Of a DNA stretch of 64,000 nt, positions 17,591 through 26,588 are shown piece by piece. The stretch covers positions 70,148 through 134,147 of the forward strand of contig JAIYCX010000013.1 in NCBI GenBank assembly GCA_027487795.1. Reading direction: 5' to 3'. The notes beneath the pieces were generated by a model. It had not been told where the DNA came from and ran no database searches. It worked only from the letters and a program-made list of their open reading frames with translations. A program made the translations under genes and the position numbers. Numbering within the stretch: position 1 is the stretch's first letter; each line of letters begins with the position of its first letter. This stretch comes from Pseudomonadota bacterium. GTDB taxonomy: Bacteria; Bdellovibrionota_C; UBA2361; SZUA-149; DAOLCO01.

Positions 17591-18224
17591 AGTTTGTGGT
17601 CTAACTCAAGAAAAAAATATTAAAGATGTCTTAGCTTTAGGTATAAATTACTTTGGCCTAATACATTATAATAAATCTCCAAGGCATGTGACTATTGAAG
17701 AGATTAATGCAGTAACAACAAAAGATAATAATAGAAAAAGAGCTGTTGTAGTTTCTGTTAATCAAAATTTAAAATTTTTCATAAAATTAGCTGAACTTGG
17801 TATTTATAATTTTCAACTTCATGGGCAAGAATCAAAAGCTTTTATTAAAGAAATTAAAGAGACTATTAAAGGCTGTAATATATTTAAAGCCTTACACTTA
17901 GGTGAGCTCAACAATATAGATGAAATATCAGTTGAAATACAGAAATATCAAGAACATGCAGACTTCATATTACTTGATTCTGGTAACTCAAATAAACTAG
18001 GCGGTACCGGGGAAAAGTTTAATTGGAAAATGCTTTCGACCCTAGAAACATCAGCAAACCTGATATTAAGCGGTGGGTTGCAGCCAGAAGATTATTCTTT
18101 AGTAAGTAAATGCTTTGATGCATGTCAAAACTTAGCTGGTATAGATTTAAATAGTGGCTTTGAAACAAGCCCTGGCAAAAAAGATATAAATAAACTTTCT
18201 AATTTTTTAGATAATTTAAGATAA
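17580..18224 (+). CDS. trpF: Phosphoribosylanthranilate isomerase
   Basis: TIM-barrel isomerase producing CdRP from phosphoribosylanthranilate. 214 residues, close to family length. Key motifs are LTKVCGLT with the catalytic Cys, [29 protein letters not shown] and LSGGLQPED, with a C-terminal phosphate-site [13 protein letters not shown] including the acidic catalytic position. Start overlaps the trpD end by 11 nt; trpB follows after 2 nt. The trpC gene that normally acts after this enzyme is not in the cluster. Confidence 0.95.
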   Translation: MLTKVCGLTQEKNIKDVLALGINYFGLIHYNKSPRHVTIEEINAVTTKDNNRKRAVVVSVNQNLKFFIKLAELGIYNFQLHGQESKAFIKEIKETIKGCNIFKALHLGELNNIDEISVEIQKYQEHADFILLDSGNSNKLGGTGEKFNWKMLSTLETSANLILSGGLQPEDYSLVSKCFDACQNLAGIDLNSGFETSPGKKDINKLSNFLDNLR

Positions 18225-18226
18225 GT

Positions 18227-19426
18227 ATGGAACAAAATAAATACACAGTAGACGCGGAAGGATACTTTGGACAATTTGGAGGAGCGTATATTCCAGAAAT
18301 GCTTCATCCTAATATTTCGGAATTACAGGCTAAGTATTTAGATATTATTAACTCAGATGAATTCCAAAAAGAGTATAAAACTATACTGCAAGACTATGTA
18401 GGAAGGCCCTCACCGCTGGGCTATGCTAGTCGGCTATCTGAAAAATTTGGATACAATATCTACCTCAAAAGAGAAGATCTAAATCATACTGGCTCACATA
18501 AAATTAATAACACTGTCGGTCAAATACTGCTTGCAAAAAAACTTGGTAGAACAAGAATCATTGCAGAAACAGGAGCAGGTCAACACGGGGTCGCTACTGC
18601 TACAGTCTGTGCTCTAATGGGTATTGAATGTGTTGTCTACATGGGGAAACTTGATACAGAAAGACAAGCTCCTAATGTAGAGAGAATGAAATTATTAGGT
18701 GCAAGTGTAGTACCTGTGACTTCAGGTAGTATGACATTAAAAGATGCTACAAATGAAGCAATGAGAGATTGGATCTGCAATCCTGTAAGCACGCATTATA
18801 TAATAGGCTCAGTTGTAGGACCTCATCCTTTTCCTGATATGGTTGCGAAATTTCATTCAATCATCAGCGAAGAAATGAAGACTCAATTTAGAGAAAAATC
18901 TTCTAAAGAAAATCCAGATTATGTCATTGCCTGCGTTGGGGGAGGTAGTAATGCGATGGGGATTTTTTATCATTATTTAGATAATACAGATGTAAAACTT
19001 ATTGGAGTAGAAGCAGCTGGGCACGGTGTAGATACTCAATTCTCTGCTGCTACAACTGCACTTGGTAGAGTTGGGGTTCTTCATGGCTCTAAGACTTTAC
19101 TAATGCAAACTTCTGATGGACAAGTTCTAGAAGCGCATTCAATATCAGCAGGGCTTGATTATCCAGGAATTGGGCCGCAACATGCACACTTTCATGAATC
19201 AGGTAGAGTGCAATATGTAAACGTCACTGATGATGAAGCAGTAAAAGCTGCTCTTTTAGTAAGCGAACTAGAGGGGATTATTCCTGCTCTTGAAACTGCT
19301 CATGCTTTTGCTTATTTGCCTAAGCTTCAATGTGATAAGGATAGCAATGTTGTGGTTTGTCTTTCTGGAAGAGGCGATAAGGATCTTCAAACTTTTATGG
19401 ATTATAAGGCAAAGCATACGTTGTAA
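18227..19426 (+). CDS. trpB: Tryptophan synthase beta chain
   Basis: PLP enzyme that condenses indole with serine. 399 residues, the TrpB1 type that pairs with TrpA. Visible: N-terminal [15 protein letters not shown], the PLP lysine in [41 protein letters not shown] phosphate-binding loop, [13 protein letters not shown] and the C-terminal CLSGRGDKD. Last gene of the contiguous E-G-D-F-B block; two structured repeats then separate it from trpA by 489 nt. Confidence 0.98.
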   Translation: MEQNKYTVDAEGYFGQFGGAYIPEMLHPNISELQAKYLDIINSDEFQKEYKTILQDYVGRPSPLGYASRLSEKFGYNIYLKREDLNHTGSHKINNTVGQILLAKKLGRTRIIAETGAGQHGVATATVCALMGIECVVYMGKLDTERQAPNVERMKLLGASVVPVTSGSMTLKDATNEAMRDWICNPVSTHYIIGSVVGPHPFPDMVAKFHSIISEEMKTQFREKSSKENPDYVIACVGGGSNAMGIFYHYLDNTDVKLIGVEAAGHGVDTQFSAATTALGRVGVLHGSKTLLMQTSDGQVLEAHSISAGLDYPGIGPQHAHFHESGRVQYVNVTDDEAVKAALLVSELEGIIPALETAHAFAYLPKLQCDKDSNVVVCLSGRGDKDLQTFMDYKAKHTL

Positions 19427-19449
19427 ATACTTCATGCCTCCACCACCAC

Positions 19450-19599
19450 GAGTTATGAAACTTTTGTCTAATTATGCTCATTCTCGCAAGTTCCGCTGGA
19501 ACTTAAGCTCCGAGGTGCCACAAATTTTTTCCAGCTAAATTTAGCTAAGGAAAAAAATTTGCTTGAAGTCCGCATAATTAGACAAAAGTTTCATAACTC
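19450..19599 (+). repeat. Structured intergenic repeat, unit 4 (forward), inside trp operon
   Basis: Arms GAGTTATGAAACTTTTGTCT and AGACAAAAGTTTCATAACTC are perfectly complementary, and pairing continues to AATTATGC/GCATAATT, about 28 bp without mismatch. The core has hairpin AAGTTCC/GGAACTT, CTCCGAGGTGCC, and the A/T-rich hairpin around CCAGCTAAATTTAGCTAAGG. Lies 23 nt after the trpB stop; forms a head-to-head pair with unit 5. Confidence 0.9.
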
Positions 19600-19726
19600 T
19601 TACCACAACCCCATATCTATTTTTTACTTCCTTGATTCTTTCTTAATATTTTAATTAAATATATTCTCATAGCTTATTTTTTGAATTCTTATTTAATAAT
19701 AGTAAGATAAAAAACATTTAGGGGGG

Positions 19727-19877
19727 GAGTTCAGAGCGTTTTAGTCTCAATGTGCGGACTTCGAGTAGATTTTTTTCCTCAGCTATTTTTAGCTAAAAAA
19801 ATCTAGGGCACCTCGGAGCTACATCCCAGGTGGGATGTGCGAGAATGAGCACAGGGAGACTAAAATGATCTGAACTC
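19727..19877 (-). repeat. Structured intergenic repeat, unit 5 (reverse), inside trp operon
   Basis: Arms GAGTTCAGAGCGTTTTAGTC and GACTAAAATGATCTGAACTC pair with two mismatches and continue to TGTGC/GCACA. The reversed core includes GGACTTCGAG, an A/T-rich hairpin, GGCACCTCGGAGC, hairpin ACATCCCA/TGGGATGT and GAGAATGAGC. A run of seven G precedes it and GGTGGGGC follows it. Ends 38 nt before the trpA ATG. Confidence 0.9.
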
Positions 19878-19915
19878 TGGTGGGGCAAATAAATACTTAA
19901 CGTAGATCCTAAATC

Positions 19916-20692
19916 ATGACAACAGATAGAATAAACACGACACTAAAAGATAACGACAAAATCTTATCTATATTTTTAACGGCGGGGTTTCCGAAGTTGA
20001 ATAGTTTGATGCAGAACTGTATTGAGCTTCAGCAGGCTGGGGTGAAGATGATTGAAATTGGGTTTCCTTTTTCAGATCCTATTGCGGATGGAGAGACTAT
20101 TCAGAAGAGTAGCGAAGTTGCTATTAAGAATGGGATGAATCTTGGGGTTTTATTTAATCAGCTTAGTGAGTATAGATATAAGGTTTCTATTCCTACACTG
20201 CTTATGGGATATTTAAATCCAGTTGTGCAGTACGGGGTAGATCGTTTTCTAGATGATGCTAAAAGAGTAGGAATAGATGGGCTGATTATTCCTGATCTTC
20301 CAATGTATGAGTTTAAAAATGTTTGGAAGGAGAAACTCGCAGAGCGAAATATTTCTTTTGTTTTTTTAATTACTCCACAAACTAGTGAAGAGAGAATAAG
20401 AGAGATTGATGAGATGAGTACTTCGTTTATTTATGCAGTTTCTAGTCAGGCCGTAACGGGCGGTGAGAATTCAGTAGAAAATAAAGATAATACGAAAGTG
20501 ACTAATTTTTATAAATATCTGAATGATCTAAATTTAAAACATCCGATTATTATTGGATTCGGAATATCAGATAAAAGTTCTTTTCAGCAAGCAACTGAAT
20601 TTGCAAAAGGTGCGATTATAGGTAGTGCGTTTATTAGGGCTATAGATAAGGGTGAAAAAGTTAGTAGTTTTGTTTCTAAGATATTAGATTAA
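19916..20692 (+). CDS. trpA: Tryptophan synthase alpha chain
   Basis: Cleaves indole-3-glycerol phosphate to indole for TrpB. 258 residues, TIM barrel. The catalytic Glu and Asp are in MIEIGFPFSDPIADGETIQ. The phosphate site is visible as GFGISDKSS and GSAFIRAID, with YAVSSQAVTGG replacing the usual YLVSRxGVTG. Separated from trpB by the paired structured repeats, so its expression may depend on read-through of, or a promoter near, that element. A bidirectional terminator follows it. Confidence 0.95.
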   Translation: MTTDRINTTLKDNDKILSIFLTAGFPKLNSLMQNCIELQQAGVKMIEIGFPFSDPIADGETIQKSSEVAIKNGMNLGVLFNQLSEYRYKVSIPTLLMGYLNPVVQYGVDRFLDDAKRVGIDGLIIPDLPMYEFKNVWKEKLAERNISFVFLITPQTSEERIREIDEMSTSFIYAVSSQAVTGGENSVENKDNTKVTNFYKYLNDLNLKHPIIIGFGISDKSSFQQATEFAKGAIIGSAFIRAIDKGEKVSSFVSKILD

Positions 20693-20699
20693 AAAAGGT

Positions 20700-20728
20700 G
20701 GGTTATACGCCAATCGTACATATAACCC
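20700..20728. terminator. Bidirectional intrinsic terminator after trp operon
   Basis: GGGTTATA and TATAACCC form an 8-bp stem, flanked by an A-run on the left and AAAGTTTTCTTT on the right. It sits between the convergent trpA and the coiled-coil gene at 20766 and can serve both. Confidence 0.75.
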
Positions 20729-20765
20729 TTAAAGTTTTCTTTAAACCGAATGAATCGAACAGTAT

Positions 20766-21431
20766 CTATCTTGAGCGATAGTAATAAGTTTTTTTAGGAG
20801 CAGGTGCAGGTTGTACAACGCGGCGTACTACAGGAGCTGCTTGAGTAGCTGGCCTAGAGTAACTTTGCTGTACTTGTCTTTGTTGAGGTTGAGCAGCTTG
20901 CCGATTACCCATAACAGTAACTTTGTACTCAACTTCCCGAAGATCCGGAATAATCCGTTGTAACGTTTTATCCAGCATCTCAACCTTACTTGCTAGTTCA
21001 GAAATTTTTCTGTCCTGACCATTTATCCTCTCTTCCATTCTTCGAAGTTGAGGAGCCAGACGTTTCTCTGCTGAATTAGCATCTTCGAGAGTATATTCCT
21101 GAAATCTTGATTGAGGTACAGGTTTTGGAGCAGGGATATCTTCTGCCGGCACAGGATTAGATTTAGGAAAAGGGCTAGGAGGAGTATAAGTTCTACCTTC
21201 ACTCATTGCCTCATTTACTTTTTCTTGTTCAGCTCTTTTGCGATCCAAATTTTTTTTAGCTTCCTTCCAATCCTCAGGAGGCTCAACTTTATTATCTGGA
21301 TCAGCAAAAAGTTCTTCTAAATCAGGGCCATCTACGTCCTGACTCACCTCATTATCAATACTTCCCAAAACTGGCTGTACGAATAAAGACAAAAACAACA
21401 TTACACAAATAACTTTCGAAAAACTTTTCAT
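20766..21431 (-). CDS. Exported coiled-coil, proline-rich protein of unknown function
   Basis: The ATG at 21431 is chosen over a TTG two codons upstream because CGGAG lies six bases before it. The 221-residue product begins with a signal peptide (SFSKVICVMLFLSLFVQPVLG). It then has an acidic stretch, a charged helix (KKNLDRKRAEQEKVNEAM), a Pro-rich linker, a coiled coil around residues 115-170 (ERINGQDRKISELASKVEML) and a Gln/Pro-rich tail ending YYYRSR. The coiled coil aligns with the one in the product at 23155 (shared T/S-L-x-D-A and DR...L...V..L spacing), so the two are probably paralogs. Possible envelope or matrix component; no family recognised. Confidence 0.75.
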   Translation of the reverse strand: MKSFSKVICVMLFLSLFVQPVLGSIDNEVSQDVDGPDLEELFADPDNKVEPPEDWKEAKKNLDRKRAEQEKVNEAMSEGRTYTPPSPFPKSNPVPAEDIPAPKPVPQSRFQEYTLEDANSAEKRLAPQLRRMEERINGQDRKISELASKVEMLDKTLQRIIPDLREVEYKVTVMGNRQAAQPQQRQVQQSYSRPATQAAPVVRRVVQPAPAPKKTYYYRSR

Positions 21432-21686
21432 GTTCAACTCCGTGCCGTTTCGCGGCTATATGTGATTCAAAAAAACCATAAACGAAAACCATTTCGTATT
21501 GGCGTATTCCCAGATAGGCCTAAGGGTACTTAGGTGATGATATAGAACTAATTAACGATTATTTGAGTGTATTTATAATAAATTATCAAACTTATCAAGT
21601 ATGAATGGTGATTATGGAATATTTATAAGTAGTTACTAAATTCTAAGGCTTGAAAAACAGGAAGCTTAGAAAAATGGAAGGGTCTT

Positions 21687-23057
21687 TTATGGGATTTCTA
21701 TAAAGACTGGCCTTCTACCTTGTACTAGTAAATTGTTAAACTTATCGCTCTTTAAAGTAAATAATTTATCTGGCGAGTTGTTTATAAGATTTTTAACATT
21801 ATTAGCATCATGCACAGTACTTTCTGTTGTATCAAATTTAAAAATCTTCTCACCATTTTGATTAAAAAACTCTCCGCTAGACTTGCTGTATGATACAAGA
21901 TTTAATTTAGGATGATTTACTGTTTTTGCATCTTTCCAGATATCTTTTCCATTAGCATCTTTTCCAACAAAAACTTCTAGAATTTCTTTTTTATTATTAT
22001 CTAGAGATTTTCTAACGTAGGCATCTTTAGTCATCCATAGGCCATTTTCTAATTCATGATAAGTGACTTTTGACCAAGGGGGTTGTTTGGATTGAGTTTG
22101 TTTTACTTCGTCTTTTTTAATATCTTGTTTTTCATCTTGCTTAACAACTGCATCAGCCGTTTTAGCATCCGTTGCTTTTGCAAATATTACTTGCTTTCCA
22201 TTGTGTCTAAAATTATTTAACTGCCCTGCTTGAAGTCCAGAGAGCCCTTTTGCATTTAATAAGTCTTTATCTATTTTATTTGCGTAGTAATCTGCGCTTA
22301 CTTTACTAAAATCATTTTCTAATAAAGTAACAATTTTACCATTTTGGTCTTTGATTTTATTATCTTTATCTAAATATAAAACGGTAAAGTTTTTAGATAG
22401 ATCTTGCTTTGTATTTTTATCTATAACACTTAATTTCCCATCAGAAGTTAGAGAAGCTTTTACATCATAGCCTTGGTAAGTATCGTGGGCTATTTTTCTT
22501 GAGAATGAGAGTTCTGCTGTTTTTGTTTCAGTAGTAGGATTAACTATCGTTGCTTCTACTACAGGTAGGCTAACTTTTGGTAATGTTAGATCAGATGAAT
22601 ATAATTCTTTTTTACTATTAAGATCTTCAATTATATTGCGAGTAGTTTTTATAATTTCACTTAAAGTCTGTGCTTCTTTTTCTCGCTCAGCTAATAAAGC
22701 TTCTATAGGGGCTAACAATAACTCGCCTTGTCTTTTTTTAGCCCATTCTTTGTTTCCTTTTCGCTCAGGGTAAGCAGGATCATTTGATTCTTCAATAACT
22801 TGATTATATCTCTTCTGTGTAGCTATTGCTTCTTCTATTGCTTGTTCTAATAATTTCTCGTACCTACTTTCTTGCCAATCTTTATTTCCTTTACGCTCCG
22901 GATAATTAGCATCTAATGATTCTTTGTTAACTTGATCAATTATCTCTAGCTTAGTTTCTTTTGAGATATTTATTTCTTCAGACACGTCAACATTTTCAGA
23001 AGCAGCTGCTTCATTTTGATCAGATTTTTTCTTAGTTAAGCTTGATAAATAGGTCAT
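21687..23057 (-). CDS. Hypothetical protein with tandem YPERKGNK motif
   Basis: 456 residues, hydrophilic, no signal peptide or membrane segment visible. The N-terminal third contains two copies of a helical module of about 50 residues centred on YPERKGNK(D/E)W, each followed by a Glu/Lys-rich helix ending in LLxxxIExxLA. The remainder is rich in Lys, Asp and Asn, with beta-type segments such as YQGYDVKASLTSDGKLSVID and KVTYHELENGLWMTKDAYV. Lies between the two exported coiled-coil genes on the same strand, but with independent spacing. I do not recognise the family; a cytoplasmic or non-classically secreted effector-like protein is possible but unsupported. Confidence 0.65.
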   Translation of the reverse strand: MTYLSSLTKKKSDQNEAAASENVDVSEEINISKETKLEIIDQVNKESLDANYPERKGNKDWQESRYEKLLEQAIEEAIATQKRYNQVIEESNDPAYPERKGNKEWAKKRQGELLLAPIEALLAEREKEAQTLSEIIKTTRNIIEDLNSKKELYSSDLTLPKVSLPVVEATIVNPTTETKTAELSFSRKIAHDTYQGYDVKASLTSDGKLSVIDKNTKQDLSKNFTVLYLDKDNKIKDQNGKIVTLLENDFSKVSADYYANKIDKDLLNAKGLSGLQAGQLNNFRHNGKQVIFAKATDAKTADAVVKQDEKQDIKKDEVKQTQSKQPPWSKVTYHELENGLWMTKDAYVRKSLDNNKKEILEVFVGKDANGKDIWKDAKTVNHPKLNLVSYSKSSGEFFNQNGEKIFKFDTTESTVHDANNVKNLINNSPDKLFTLKSDKFNNLLVQGRRPVFIEIP

Positions 23058-23102
23058 GTAGGAGTTATTAATAAAAAGAATTGTTGCGTGATTTAAAAAA
23101 GA

Positions 23103-23131
23103 AGGGTCTACGCCATGTAGTAACGGACCCT
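23103..23131 (-). terminator. Intrinsic terminator downstream of the 23155 gene
   Basis: AGGGTC and GACCCT form the stem; read on the minus strand it is followed by CTTCTTTTTT. It lies 24 nt after the end of the coiled-coil gene. Confidence 0.65.
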
Positions 23132-23154
23132 AAAAAGTTTAAGAAAATCTCAAA

Positions 23155-24072
23155 TTACCTGCAACCACCTGATCCACAAGTACCGTAACGTCTTTGTGGT
23201 TGGGGATTGTAAGGAAAGTTCTGCTCAGGATAGTACTGTTGTGCATAATGCTGTTGCATTGGTGCACCTTGGTACTGATTCATAGGCGGATAATTTGGAG
23301 TAGAAACAGCAGGTACTGATGTTCTCCTTGGAATCATAGTACCATCTGCTTTGAGGATATAAACAGTACCTTCGCTACCATTAGGAAAGAACTGGCCATC
23401 GACCCTTTTCATATCCCCCGAGGCAAAAGTAACCTCGAAATCTCCGTAAGCGTGCGTCCTAAAGATCAGTCGATCTTCAGCGCCAGCATTAGCTTTAACT
23501 GACGAAGTACCTTTGGAATCTGCAACCGAAGTTACTCCTGCCGCATTCTTTACTTCCAAAGCCGCAAAGCGTTTTTCGTTTGCAGCCTTTTCTGCAGCAA
23601 TCTGCTTCTGAATTTCCGCGACGCTTCCGGTAAGAGTTTTGACCTCTTCCCTCAAAGTTGCAACAGAGCGATCGGTAGCATCGACTTGCCCCTTCAGAGC
23701 ATTAAGCCGATCTTTCATTTTCTCCTCTACGGCTGTGGCATCAGCCAAAGAGAAAGTCTTCAGCTCTTCCCTCATACCTTCCAGCACTTGTTTGGCGATT
23801 ATATCGCCCTCAAGCTGCGGATCGTATGTCTCCGCATTAATAGGCTGTGGAGCACCGTTCACCGGCCCCAAACTTAGCGGAGCAGTTGCTCCCCCTGTTT
23901 TTGGTGCCGGTGCCGGTAGCTGCGGCGGCGAGGCTGGCGCGCTGATCTGTCGTTCCCCTGCTACCGTGATATCGGGAATCGCTTTCGCGGATCCGTTTAC
24001 CGAGGAAAAAGAAGAAAACAAACCAAAAACTCCTAAACCTAATACCGCTGCACTCACAAAAAATGTCTTCAC
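23155..24072 (-). CDS. Exported coiled-coil protein with Cys-rich tail
   Basis: GTG start at 24072, preceded by AGGAG at good spacing. 305 residues: signal peptide (SAAVLGLGVFGLFSSFSSVN), Pro/Ala-rich linker, coiled coil at about residues 95-170 (EEVKTLTGSVAEIQKQIAAE), a compact beta-type domain (FEVTFASGDMKRVDGQFF, GTVYILKADGTMIPRR), then a Tyr/Gln/Pro-rich tail ending in YGTCGSGGCR. Base composition is visibly richer in G+C than its neighbours, especially the 5' half, suggesting high expression or transfer. Paralogous coiled coil to the 20766 product. The terminal C-x4-C has the same spacing as the U-x4-C motifs of the predicted selenoprotein at 51739. Function unknown. Confidence 0.75.
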   Translation of the reverse strand: MKTFFVSAAVLGLGVFGLFSSFSSVNGSAKAIPDITVAGERQISAPASPPQLPAPAPKTGGATAPLSLGPVNGAPQPINAETYDPQLEGDIIAKQVLEGMREELKTFSLADATAVEEKMKDRLNALKGQVDATDRSVATLREEVKTLTGSVAEIQKQIAAEKAANEKRFAALEVKNAAGVTSVADSKGTSSVKANAGAEDRLIFRTHAYGDFEVTFASGDMKRVDGQFFPNGSEGTVYILKADGTMIPRRTSVPAVSTPNYPPMNQYQGAPMQQHYAQQYYPEQNFPYNPQPQRRYGTCGSGGCR

Positions 24073-24281
24073 GATTTTTTCTCCTGCTCTTTTTGAGCAA
24101 AAAAGATTTCTTTTGGGTAAACCTACTAAAAAACCTCCATGTTACATTACATGGTGTAGTACCCAGATGTGGCTTAAATAAAATTTAAGCGAGTATAGAG
24201 ATCAAGGAATATAAAATATTCCTAACTCACAGGTTATTGATGATTGATTGTGATTGGTGACTTAAAGTAGGACTAAAAAAA

Positions 24282-24500
24282 TTAAGCTAAAGATCTTAAA
24301 GTTCCTGACAGACCTTTTTTGTTTATTGTCCTTAGAGCTCTAGTTGAGATCTTAAGTTTTAGCCAACCGCCTGTTTTTGAATCAAAAATTCTCTTTGTTA
24401 CAAGATTAGCTTCTGACATTTTAATAGTCTTATTATTAGCGTGACTGACTTTATTGCCCTTTAATCGCCCCTTACCTGTGATCTGACATCTTTTAGACAT
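24282..24500 (-). CDS. rpmB: 50S ribosomal protein L28
   Basis: 72 residues with the L28 start SKRCQITGKGRLKGNKVSHA, basic core and C-terminal ISTRALRTINKKGL. Structural protein of the large ribosomal subunit. Only one Cys is present near the N-terminus, so this is a zinc-free form. Monocistronic; no adjoining rpmG. Confidence 0.96.
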   Translation of the reverse strand: MSKRCQITGKGRLKGNKVSHANNKTIKMSEANLVTKRIFDSKTGGWLKLKISTRALRTINKKGLSGTLRSLA

Positions 24501-24572
24501 AACAATTTTCTTTTGCTGCAGTTTAATTTACTGTATTATATTTGTGGCCGCTAGGTACTATATTAAATAGTA

Positions 24573-25640
24573 TTAGTAAACCCGAGTCCGCCTAACTGAG
24601 GCTACCTTTTTTCCAAATCCGCTTTGAACTATCACATCTGATTCCAGCCACTTAGTCATAGAAACAGTCTTTGCCCGAGCTAAGATTCTGAAATTATTAC
24701 TATTTGTCGTTGCATTACGGGCCAAACTAGCAGATCCTCTAGTTAATTGCTGTAGCTCTTCAGGGGCGATACTTCCTGCTGCTCTTTTATTAATTATTTC
24801 TGCTGCTTCCTGATCTTGAAAACCAATGGCCTTTAGGACTTGAATTGAGGCGGTATTTATATTCACTCTAAAATCAGACCCTATTCCAGCTCTGACATGT
24901 GGGCCTAGTCTTTGCAAAAATCCTGGTGGTAGTCCCTGAACTCTTGAAAGTTCTTCGATGGATTTTATTTGTTTATTTAAAAATAAACCCGTTGTCGAAG
25001 GAGTTTCTATTCCCCGCCCGGGGAATGTAGAACTTTGATGTGCAATACTGTCGATATCTAAATTATCATGAATAATCGCAACTGTATTTTCAGAAGCTTG
25101 AACACCAAGCTGAGCAAACAAACTAGCAAGTGCTACTTTCCAGCCTTCCGAAGCTTCATCTTGGCCTTGCGTGATACCGGATCCGACTCCTGCAATTTGA
25201 TTGCTGCCCAAACTAGATCCGGGAAAAGCATCATTAGAACTTACTATTGAATTTATATTAATCTTTCCTCCTTCATCTATGATCTGAACTCTAAGCTCAC
25301 CTTGATATCCGGGGATAGGAACAGATGGAAGTGAATTAAACATCTGCCAAGGTTGTAACGGTGTTGATGGATCCTCGGGTAATTCTAAAATACTTAATGC
25401 TAAAGTTAAAGCAGATCTAGCTGCAAGCTCAGCTTCTAAGCCATCTGAGATAGTACGGTTTGATCTAATAAAAGCAAATGTCTCTGAGCTAAAAGAAGTG
25501 ACAATAATAGTAGCAAGAGCGATTACAAAAACAACCATGAGAAGAGCAAAGCCCTTTTCATTTGGCTTTTTAAAACCTACATCAATATTTTTTTTATAAA
25601 TATCCAGAAATACTTTCAACCATTTTTTTAATCTGCTCAC
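24573..25640 (-). CDS. gspK: Type II secretion minor pseudopilin GspK
   Basis: 355 residues. After a 30-residue basic leader comes a prepilin-type site and hydrophobic helix, EKG/FALLMVVFVIALATII, as expected for processing by prepilin peptidase. The periplasmic part has the GspK pattern ALTLALSILE, GGKININS, and INTASIQVLKAIG near the C-terminus (helix-hairpin-helix-like segment). GspK caps the pseudopilus of the type II secretion system. No other gsp genes lie alongside. Its start overlaps the 3' end of metF by 47 nt, so the two are probably co-transcribed. The leader is long, and a shorter non-ATG start cannot be excluded. Confidence 0.88.
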   Translation of the reverse strand: MSRLKKWLKVFLDIYKKNIDVGFKKPNEKGFALLMVVFVIALATIIVTSFSSETFAFIRSNRTISDGLEAELAARSALTLALSILELPEDPSTPLQPWQMFNSLPSVPIPGYQGELRVQIIDEGGKININSIVSSNDAFPGSSLGSNQIAGVGSGITQGQDEASEGWKVALASLFAQLGVQASENTVAIIHDNLDIDSIAHQSSTFPGRGIETPSTTGLFLNKQIKSIEELSRVQGLPPGFLQRLGPHVRAGIGSDFRVNINTASIQVLKAIGFQDQEAAEIINKRAAGSIAPEELQQLTRGSASLARNATTNSNNFRILARAKTVSMTKWLESDVIVQSGFGKKVASVRRTRVY

Positions 25641-26481
25641 TTTTATTTAAAGTATACAGGTGCACTCCTGGAGCTCCTGCATCCAATAAAGTCTTGATTT
25701 GTTTTATCGCATACTGGGTGCCGTATTCAATAACTTTTTCTTTATCTTGCTCCACTTTTTTAAGCTCTGCAAGCATTGTAGCTGGAATAGTAGAGCCACA
25801 CATTGAAGTAAAGCGCTCCAATTGAGATACACTTTGTACAGGCATAATCCCTGGCATTATCGGAATATCAATTCCGATTTTTTTAGCATCATTACAGAAA
25901 TTTAAATAAATCTCAGGATCGAAGAATATTTGAGTTAGTATGCACTCAGAAGGAACTTTTGATTTTTCTAGTAGATATGCAAATTCTTCTTCTTTACTTT
26001 TAGCATCGCGGTGACCCTCTGGGTAAGCTGCCACTGCCACACTAAAGTCTCCCTCTGATTTTACAAAGCGTGCTAAATCTCTTGCACAGCTAAAGCCGCC
26101 CTCTTCTGGAGTAAAATGAGTTTGCCCTGCTGGCAAATCACCTCTTAATGCTAAGATATGACTTACTCCAACTTCTTTAAGCTGTTTTAAAATATTACTA
26201 ATTTCACTTTGAGTATGTCCCACACAAGTTAGGTGAGAAACTGCCGGTATATTTGTTTTTTCAGTTATAAAACTAACTAGTCGCTTAGTGTATTCCCTAG
26301 TTCCTCCACCCGCTCCATAAGTAACTGTCATGAAGTCAGGATTTAAACTTGCAAGATCTAAAATTAATGCTTCAGTAGCAGCGAGCGATTCTTCTTTCTT
26401 TGGAGGAAAGAATTCAAATGATAATACTTTTTTATTCTCTTTTTTCTTCGTTTCGAAGATATCTTTAAAAAACTGGGACAT
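25594..26481 (-). CDS. metF: 5,10-methylenetetrahydrofolate reductase
   Basis: Flavoprotein reducing methylene-THF to methyl-THF for methionine synthesis. 295 residues, the usual bacterial length. Motifs: LSFEFFPPKKEES with the catalytic Glu, DFMTVTYGAGGGTREYT, HLTCVGHTQSEI, ILALRGDLPAG, VAAYPEGH, ILTQIFFDPEIY, PIMPGIMPV and GVHLYTLN. A small hairpin (GTCCGTA/TACGGAC, 26520-26542) lies just upstream of its start. Followed by the overlapping gspK. Confidence 0.97.
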   Translation of the reverse strand: MSQFFKDIFETKKKENKKVLSFEFFPPKKEESLAATEALILDLASLNPDFMTVTYGAGGGTREYTKRLVSFITEKTNIPAVSHLTCVGHTQSEISNILKQLKEVGVSHILALRGDLPAGQTHFTPEEGGFSCARDLARFVKSEGDFSVAVAAYPEGHRDAKSKEEEFAYLLEKSKVPSECILTQIFFDPEIYLNFCNDAKKIGIDIPIMPGIMPVQSVSQLERFTSMCGSTIPATMLAELKKVEQDKEKVIEYGTQYAIKQIKTLLDAGAPGVHLYTLNKSEQIKKMVESISGYL

Positions 26482-26588
26482 CTTTAAATATACTTTAATG
26501 ATCTAATTAATTTAGATCCGTCCGTAACACTATAATACGGACAAGAAAACTACATTTATGATATGAGAATTAGGCTAAGAAATACAAA

